NCBI RefSeq assembly: GCF_000971235.1
Contig: NZ_BBMB01000009.1
Location: forward strand, 58,012 to 122,011
DNA length: 64,000 nt
Reading direction: 5' to 3'
Source of the DNA: Demequina subtropica
GTDB lineage: Bacteria > Actinomycetota > Actinomycetes > Actinomycetales > Demequinaceae
Below the pieces are notes generated by a model, which did no database searches, had not been told where the DNA came from, and saw only the letters and a program-made list of their open reading frames with translations. Both the position numbers and the translations under genes were made by a program. Positions 58,918-64,000 of this stretch are shown here, piece by piece. Every line of letters begins with the position of its first letter. The first letter of the stretch is position 1.

Positions 58918-61089
58918 TCACGCGCCGAGTACCACGAGCCGCTCGGTCGCACGCGTCATCGCGACGTAGCGGTCGACGGCGCCGCGCACCCCCGAGCCGA
59001 GCGCCTCGGGTGAGACCAGCACCACCAGGTCGAACTCGAGCCCCTTCGCCGTCACCGGCGTGAGCCCACGGACCCGTGCGCGCTCGGGCGCGGGAGCCCC
59101 GATCACGCACGCCGTCCCTTCGGGATGACTGCCGAGCCACTCGTCGAGCACCGCCTCGAGATCTCCGACCGCTCCGATGCCCACCGGTATCCCGCCGCGC
59201 CTGATCGACGTCGGGACGTTCGCATCGGGTAGCGCCGCGCGGATGACGGGCGCCGCGGCCTCCATGACCTCGGCGGGCGTGCGGTAGTTGACGGTCAGCC
59301 GGGACACCCGCACCTCGGTCACGCCGACCCGAGCGAGCCGCTCCTCCCATGCCTCGGGGAAGCCGTCACGCGCCTGCGCGCGGTCGCCGACCACGGTGAG
59401 GCTGCCCGACGGGCACCGCCGTAGGAGGCTCGCCCACTCCGCCTCCGTGAGCTCCTGCGCCTCGTCGACGATCACGTGCGCGTACGGTCCCGCGAACGGC
59501 GCCTCGGCCTGCTCGGGCACATGATCCGAGTCGAGCACGTGGCGCAGGTCCTGCCCGCGCAGCATGGACATCACCTTGAGGTCGGATTCGTCGGTCTCGA
59601 TGAGGTCGGCGACGAGCCCGGACACCTCCTCGCGTCGCGCCGCGTCCGCTGCCTCGCGCGCGCGGCGACGCCGCGCGCGGTCGGGGTCGCCCAGGCGTGC
59701 GCGCGCGGCGTCGAGCAGCGGCAGATCCGCCACGGACCACGGCGCGTCGGGATCGCGGCGCAGCGTCCGCACCTCCTCCGCCGACAGCCACGGCGCGCAC
59801 CGACGGAGGTAGGCGGGAACCTCCCACAGGTCGCGCACCACGTCGCGCGCGTCGAGCGTGGGCCACGCCCGGCCGAACGCACGCGCCAGCCCCGCGTCCT
59901 TGGCGACGATCCGCCGCGCGCGTGCCCGCGCATCGTCCGTCGCGATCCCGTAGGCGTCGAAGTCCTCCTCCTCGCGCTCCTCGTCGACCACCTTGTCGAC
60001 GATCGCGTCGAGCAGCGCCTCCCACGCCGCGTCGCGGCCGTCGTTGTGGGGCGTCCCCGTGTCGGGCGCCGCGAAGGCCTCCGCCCAGTCGTCGGCGCCG
60101 ACCGTCACCCCGGTCTCGCCCAACTCGATACGCAGGCTCGCCGTGGGCGCCTCCTCGTACATAGCCACGGCGGGCTCGATCGCGGGCACCAGCGACGCCT
60201 TGAGGCGCGCGACCTCCGCGTCGGGCTCCGCGAGGGCCTCGCGGCCCTCCGGCACCAGGTCGCGCATCGTGCAGGCATGCACCGAGTCCTCGCCGAGGCT
60301 CGGGAGCACGTCCACCACGTAGTCGAGGTAAGGCCGATGCGGCCCCACCATGAGCACGCCGCCTCCCTGAGCGCTGATGCGGGCGTCGGAGTGGTTGAGA
60401 TAGGCGGCACGATGCAGCGCGGCCACGGTCTTCCCCGTGCCCGGGCCGCCGTCGACCACGAGCGCACCGCGCGAGTCCGCGCGGATGATCGCGTCCTGGT
60501 CGGCCTGGATGGTCGCGAGCACATCGCGCATACGCGTGGAGCGGCTCGCGGACAGCGACGCGAGGAACGCGGCGTCCGGGTCGAGCGAGCCGACATGCGC
60601 CGCCGGGTCCTCGCCGAGCGGCTCATCCCAGTAGTCGACGATGCGCGGGCCGTCCCAGCGGTAGCGACGGCGGCTCGCGAGGCCCATGCGATGGACACCC
60701 GTGGCCGCGCAGAAGGGCTCGGCCGCGGGCGTGCGCCAGTCGTGGAGCAGGCGCTCGCCGCCCGCGTCCGTCAGCCCGAAGCGTCCGATGTACGTGACCG
60801 TGCCGTCGGTCGCGACCATCCTGCCCAGGCACGCGGCGACGTCGTAGCGGCGCAGCATCCGCAGCCGGGACTCGAGATGGCGTATCCGCTGGTCGCGCTC
60901 GACCGCGCCCTGGCCGGCGTCCGCGTGGGTGCGGAGCTCGTCGCGCAGGCGTGCGTCGAGCGTCGCGATCCGTGCGGCCAGCGCCTCATGCACGCGCGCG
61001 AGGTGCCGTGGGTCCGCCGCGATCAGTGCGGGGGCGGACTTGGGGTGCGTCGGATCGGCGAGCGCGAAGGCGGCGGCATCGGCCGGCAT
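58918..61089 (-). CDS. helR: HelR-type RNA polymerase recycling motor ATPase (HelD family)
   Basis: A 723-residue UvrD-like superfamily 1 ATPase. After an N-terminal coiled-coil arm (about 25-75: RVHEALAARIATLDARLRDE, HLESRLRMLRRYD), Walker A is VVDGGPGTGKTVAALHRAAY (about 213-232), followed by HVIVDEAQELTEAEW, SLTVVGDRAQA, VNYRTPAEVM and a C-terminal motif VDRYVAMTRATERLVVL. These match HelD/HelR, which enter RNA polymerase and release it from stalled DNA or bound rifamycin. A rifamycin-associated element lies upstream, favouring HelR. AGGAGG precedes the ATG by 5 bases. Confidence 0.9.
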   Translation of the reverse strand: MPADAAAFALADPTHPKSAPALIAADPRHLARVHEALAARIATLDARLRDELRTHADAGQGAVERDQRIRHLESRLRMLRRYDVAACLGRMVATDGTVTYIGRFGLTDAGGERLLHDWRTPAAEPFCAATGVHRMGLASRRRYRWDGPRIVDYWDEPLGEDPAAHVGSLDPDAAFLASLSASRSTRMRDVLATIQADQDAIIRADSRGALVVDGGPGTGKTVAALHRAAYLNHSDARISAQGGGVLMVGPHRPYLDYVVDVLPSLGEDSVHACTMRDLVPEGREALAEPDAEVARLKASLVPAIEPAVAMYEEAPTASLRIELGETGVTVGADDWAEAFAAPDTGTPHNDGRDAAWEALLDAIVDKVVDEEREEEDFDAYGIATDDARARARRIVAKDAGLARAFGRAWPTLDARDVVRDLWEVPAYLRRCAPWLSAEEVRTLRRDPDAPWSVADLPLLDAARARLGDPDRARRRRAREAADAARREEVSGLVADLIETDESDLKVMSMLRGQDLRHVLDSDHVPEQAEAPFAGPYAHVIVDEAQELTEAEWASLLRRCPSGSLTVVGDRAQARDGFPEAWEERLARVGVTEVRVSRLTVNYRTPAEVMEAAAPVIRAALPDANVPTSIRRGGIPVGIGAVGDLEAVLDEWLGSHPEGTACVIGAPAPERARVRGLTPVTAKGLEFDLVVLVSPEALGSGVRGAVDRYVAMTRATERLVVLGA

Positions 61090-61157
61090 GGGGTCCTCCT
61101 GGCGGGCGGCGAGCGCGGGGGCGGCGCCCGCGGCAGACCGCCATGATGCGCCCGGGA

Positions 61158-61180
61158 GGGGCCCTTGCGGCAAGGCCCCC
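61158..61180. promoter_or_regulatory. Rifamycin-associated element (RAE) upstream of helR
   Basis: The core CCTTGC-G-GCAAGG (61163-61175) with outer GGGG/CCCC arms is a 23-bp inverted repeat with one mismatch pair. It closely matches the RAE inverted repeat (GGGGCTTGCGGCAAGGCCC, as I recall it) found upstream of rifamycin-inactivating and helR genes in actinomycetes. Confidence 0.82.
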
Positions 61181-61284
61181 CGCGCGAGGTACGGTGGAGA
61201 TGCAGGCGGATGCCGCGCCCGCCTCGCCCGGCACCTGCCCGCATCGTTCCACCGCTTGCGCGTGCGAGCCGGCCGAGCGACACT

Positions 61285-61298
61285 AACGATATATCGTT
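61285..61298. promoter_or_regulatory. PadR-type palindromic operator
   Basis: AACGATATATCGTT, a perfect 14-bp palindrome 36 bases before the padR start. A partial repeat GCGATATA follows at 61309-61316. It probably overlaps the padR promoter and mediates autoregulation. Confidence 0.7.
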
Positions 61299-61333
61299 CG
61301 CGCTCGCGGCGATATACCCCGGAGGAGGTCGTC

Positions 61334-61879
61334 ATGGGTACGTCGTTCCGCAAGGAGGGTGGCGGCTTCAACGCCAGCGCCCCGGTCGACGCGATGTGGG
61401 ACGCGGTGGACTCGCTACGTTCCGGCTTCGAGAAGCGCGTCGCGCCGCGCATGGGGCGCGGAGATGTCCGCGCCGCGGTGCTGGTGCTCCTGGCCGAGGA
61501 GCCGATGCACGGCTACCAGATCATCCGCGAGATCGAGGAGCGCACCGGCGGGCGGTGGAAGCCGAGCGCCGGCTCGGTCTACCCGACGCTCCAGCTGCTC
61601 GCCGACGAGGGCGTGGTCACCGCCGAGACCCAGCATGACCGCAAGATCTACTCCCTCACGGAGGACGGTCGCAGCGAGGCCTCCACGGCCTCGGCCCCGT
61701 GGGGGGACGATGCGGAGGCCGGCAGGCACTTCGGCGGGCCCGTCCCGCGCGCGGCCTTCGAGCTCGCGCAGGCGGTGACGCAGGTCAGTCGCTCGGGCAG
61801 CGAGGAGCAGCAGAAGCAGGCCGTCGAGGTTCTCGACGAGGCCCGACGTAGGATCTACTCGATCCTCGCGCAAGCCTGA
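61334..61879 (+). CDS. PadR-family transcriptional regulator
   Basis: A 181-residue repressor with an N-terminal extension (about 1-40) and a winged helix RGDVRAAVLVLLAEEPMHGY, QIIREIEERTGGRWKPSAGS, VYPTLQLLADEGVVTAE, then a C-terminal dimerisation helix. GGAGGAGG lies 4 bases before the ATG. It is divergent from helR with the RAE and AACGATATATCGTT between them, and 35 bases upstream of the AarF kinase gene, so it could regulate either side. Confidence 0.92.
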   Translation: MGTSFRKEGGGFNASAPVDAMWDAVDSLRSGFEKRVAPRMGRGDVRAAVLVLLAEEPMHGYQIIREIEERTGGRWKPSAGSVYPTLQLLADEGVVTAETQHDRKIYSLTEDGRSEASTASAPWGDDAEAGRHFGGPVPRAAFELAQAVTQVSRSGSEEQQKQAVEVLDEARRRIYSILAQA

Positions 61880-61914
61880 CGATCGCCTGACGCGCCGGGG
61901 ATCGAGGAGAGCCG

Positions 61915-63594
61915 ATGCCCGACGCCTTGCACGATCGCGCCCGCTACCGCCGCATCCTGCGGTTCGCCGCACGCCACCTGCTGGTGATCTGGTGGTACGA
62001 GCTCTTCCTGCCGCGCTTCGGGATGCGCGGCATCGCCGAGCGCACGCGCGAGGCCCGGATGCAGGCCTTCGCGCGCCGCTTCCGGTCGCTCGCGGTGGAG
62101 CTCGGCGGCCTGATGATCAAGCTGGGCCAGTTCCTGTCGACCCGCCTCGACGTGCTCCCGCCGGAGATCACGCGGGAGCTCGAGGACCTCCAGGACGAGG
62201 TCCCGCCGGCCCCGTTCGACGCGATCCATGCCCTCGCCGAGGAGGACCTGGGCGTGCCGCTCGATCAGGTGTTCGCCCGGATCGACCGCGAGCCCATCGC
62301 CTCCGCGTCGCTGGGACAGGTCTACCGGGCGACGCTCGCTCCGCAGGACGATGCGCTGGCCGGGTTCGCGGACGTGGTGATCAAGGTGCAACGCCCCGGG
62401 ATCGCGAGCATCGTGGCCGTTGACCTCGCGGCGCTCCGCCGGGTTGCGTTCTGGCTCAGCCGCATGCGGGTGGTCTCGCACCGGGTCGACATGCCCGCGC
62501 TCGTCGAGGAGTTCGCGCGCGCAAGCCTCGAGGAGGTCGACTACCTCCACGAGGCGCAGAACGCCGAGCGCTTCGCCGGGCTCTTCGCGGGCGACGACCG
62601 CGTGCGCGTGCCCCAGGTGGTGTGGGAGCGCACCACGCGCCGCGTGCTCACCCTCGAGGACGTCACGGCGATCAAGATCACGGATCTGGACTCGGTGCGC
62701 GAGGCCGGCATCGATCCCCGGAACGTCGCGAAGGTCTTCGCAGCCGTGATGTTCGACCAGGTCTTCGAGCACGGCTTCTTCCACGCGGATCCGCATCCGG
62801 GGAACCTCTTCGTCACGCCCGGCCCCGAGGGCCCCGAGGGCCGGACCTGGCGGCTGACCTTCGTCGACTTCGGGATGATGGGCGAGGTCCCCGACAGCCT
62901 CCGGGACGCGCTGCGCGCGCTGTTCCTCGCCTCGGCCTCGCGCAACGGGCGTGGCATGGTCGAGGCGATGCATCAGGCGGGGGTGCTGCTGCCGGGCGCG
63001 GACACGCGCGAGCTCGAGCGTGCGCTGACCGCTGTCTTCGCGAGGTTCGGCGGGATGGGCGTCGCCGAGCTCCGCAGCATCGACCCGCGCGAGTTCCGGC
63101 GCTTCGCCGTCGAGTTCAGCGACGTCATGCTCACCATGCCGTTCCAGATGCCCGAGAGCCTCCTCCTGCTCATCCGCGCGGTGTCCCTCACCTCGGGCAT
63201 GTGCAGCTCGCTCGACCCCCAGTACAACGTGTGGGACTCGGTCGAGCCGTACGCCAACAAGCTGGTGCGGGAGACCGCGACCAACGTGGTCGGCGACGTG
63301 GCCCGCCAGGCGGTCGATGCCGCAGGCGTGCTGTGGCGCATGCCTCAGCGACTCGACTCGGTGCTCGCCACGGTCGAGAGCGGCAGGGTCGCGGTGACCG
63401 TGCCCCATATGGAGGACGCGATCGCCAGGGCCGAGCGCAGCGTGCGCCGCCTCATCTCCGCCTTGATCTTCTGTGCGCTGCTGGTGTCCGGTGCACGCAT
63501 GCGGGCCGATGACCCTGGCCTCGGCACCTTCCTCATGCTCGTCTCGCTGGTGCCGCTACTCCACGTGGTGTTCGGACGGCGGCGTCCGCGCTGA
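61915..63594 (+). CDS. ABC1/AarF/UbiB-family atypical kinase
   Basis: A 559-residue membrane-associated protein kinase-like ATPase. The KxGQ motif is IKLGQFLSTRLDVLP (about 69-83), VVIKVQRPGI carries the ATP lysine, FFHADPHPGNLFV (about 290-302) is the catalytic loop, and FVDFGMMGE the metal-binding Asp. Two C-terminal helices (about 510-550) anchor it. Family members support quinone synthesis or lipid homeostasis. GAGGAGA precedes the ATG. Confidence 0.92.
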   Translation: MPDALHDRARYRRILRFAARHLLVIWWYELFLPRFGMRGIAERTREARMQAFARRFRSLAVELGGLMIKLGQFLSTRLDVLPPEITRELEDLQDEVPPAPFDAIHALAEEDLGVPLDQVFARIDREPIASASLGQVYRATLAPQDDALAGFADVVIKVQRPGIASIVAVDLAALRRVAFWLSRMRVVSHRVDMPALVEEFARASLEEVDYLHEAQNAERFAGLFAGDDRVRVPQVVWERTTRRVLTLEDVTAIKITDLDSVREAGIDPRNVAKVFAAVMFDQVFEHGFFHADPHPGNLFVTPGPEGPEGRTWRLTFVDFGMMGEVPDSLRDALRALFLASASRNGRGMVEAMHQAGVLLPGADTRELERALTAVFARFGGMGVAELRSIDPREFRRFAVEFSDVMLTMPFQMPESLLLLIRAVSLTSGMCSSLDPQYNVWDSVEPYANKLVRETATNVVGDVARQAVDAAGVLWRMPQRLDSVLATVESGRVAVTVPHMEDAIARAERSVRRLISALIFCALLVSGARMRADDPGLGTFLMLVSLVPLLHVVFGRRRPR

Positions 63595-63881
63595 GCCCCG
63601 GCTCGGCGTCCACGTCCTGGGTGAAGGGGCGGTCTGCGATGCGCTGGCACCCGACGACAGAACTTTCTCGGGATTTCGGCCACCTGAGAGCCGCAGAGCG
63701 GACACATGGGCTCGCCATGCATCGCTCTACCAGGCGCGATCGGCGCGACACGCCCGGGATGCACGCGATTTGACGATGCCGCGCACGGACCCCTAATCTC
63801 TTACCTGTTGCCGACGACGGAAGCGCCAGGCAGGGACTGAAGAGGACCTGCAGGAGACGCCCCGGAAGCAACATCGATCCG
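63595..63881 (+). other. Intergenic region with strong promoter and leader
   Basis: 287 bases, less GC-rich than the genes. No terminator is obvious after the AarF gene and no coding sequence stands out. The second half carries a near-consensus promoter (listed separately) and a ~75-base leader ending before the last gene. Confidence 0.5.
63770..63799 (+). promoter_or_regulatory. Near-consensus promoter for the last gene
   Basis: TTGACG (63770-63775), 18-base spacer, TAATCT (63794-63799), unusually close to the sigma-A consensus for this window. Confidence 0.6.
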
Positions 63882-64000
63882 ATGGAAGCGGCGGACATTC
63901 GCATGTCCCGCACCACTCGAAGGATCACCGACGAACTCTCAGACGTTCTTCATCTGGACGATCAGGCCGGAATAGCCGATTTGACAGTGAGAAATGATGC
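63882..64000 (+). CDS. Start of an unidentified gene, cut by window edge
   Basis: An open frame from ATG 63882 to the end: MEAADIRMSRTTRRITDELS then DVLHLDDQAGIADLTVRND. A second ATG at 63903 (MSRTTRR) is possible. Codons are markedly less GC-rich at third positions than in neighbouring genes (e.g. ATT, CTT, CAT, AAT, ATA), suggesting foreign origin. The helical, charged N-terminus gives no family. Confidence 0.5.
   Translation, partial: MEAADIRMSRTTRRITDELSDVLHLDDQAGIADLTVRND

Noticed and set aside
63533..63928. A 131-codon minus-strand frame at the right end
   Set aside because: It overlaps the end of the AarF gene antisense, has no domain or ribosome-binding signal, and would run against the strong plus-strand promoter.
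1..64000. CRISPR arrays, insertion sequences, prophage, integrase or rRNA genes
   Set aside because: No regularly spaced repeats, transposase or integrase motifs, or rRNA sequence were seen on either strand.

Overview
The window is one contiguous stretch of very GC-rich chromosome (roughly 70% or more by eye) from a Gram-positive actinobacterium. Gene content and order point to Micrococcales, with a Demequina- or Cellulomonas-like organism most likely. Supporting signs are overlapping stop/start junctions, TANNNT -10 boxes set 6-7 nt before start codons, LAxTG sorting signals, an ECF sigma-rich gene set, and the conserved actinobacterial neighbourhood acs / HAD-IB phosphatase / tad pilus genes / topA / tmk / DNA polymerase delta-prime / TAP-type hydrolase / tRNA-Thr. 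The same order, partly inverted, is known around Rv3667-Rv3640 of Mycobacterium tuberculosis. I see no insertion sequence, prophage, CRISPR array or rRNA.

Layout. 1-5155: 3' part of a peptide/oligosaccharide ABC operon (binding protein, two permeases, a double ATPase) with a strong hairpin and a palindrome after the binding-protein gene. 5236-7626: a repeat-built surface protein with a LASTG sorting signal. 7786-12320: acs, two unrecognised proteins, a 33-residue membrane peptide and an HAD-IB phosphatase. 12452-19160: a tad/Flp-type pilus cluster split in two by a ClC chloride channel, a MarR regulator and a tannase/feruloyl-esterase-like secreted enzyme. 19183-19425: a base-composition anomaly. 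19426-21730: ECF sigma factor and large membrane partner. 21890-26194: H+-pumping pyrophosphatase, two membrane proteins ending in ribosomal L7/L12-like domains, and a 2-hydroxyacid dehydrogenase. 26284-31252: MFS transporter, M20 dipeptidase, GNAT, methyltransferase. 31703-37090: NrdG-like radical SAM enzyme, a membrane protein, a winged-helix/hydrolase fusion and a second LASTG surface protein (BspA-like). 37161-47162: IMPase, topA, second ECF sigma with an ankyrin-like membrane partner, Gfo/Idh oxidoreductase, tmk, holB-like gene, lipoprotein hydrolase, tRNA-Thr(CGT). 47338-55325: aromatic acid catabolism (pobA, IclR, LysR, ligI, fused ligAB, ligC, aldo/keto reductase). 55442-58901: a four-module secreted GDSL protein and a small membrane protein. 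58918-63594: HelR-type RNA polymerase motor ATPase with a rifamycin-associated element, a PadR regulator with its own palindrome, and an AarF/UbiB kinase. The last ~230 bases hold a strong promoter and the start of an AT-richer gene cut by the window edge.

How it fits together. The clearest pathway is 4-hydroxybenzoate to protocatechuate (PobA), 4,5-ring cleavage (LigAB), oxidation to 2-pyrone-4,6-dicarboxylate (LigC) and hydrolysis to oxalomesaconate (LigI). The lower enzymes (LigU/LigJ/LigK) are not here. The MarR-controlled tannase-family enzyme may feed phenolic acids into it. Palindromic operators sit where expected for the MarR, IclR and PadR regulators, and the HelR gene carries the rifamycin-response element, so several regulatory circuits can be read directly from the sequence.
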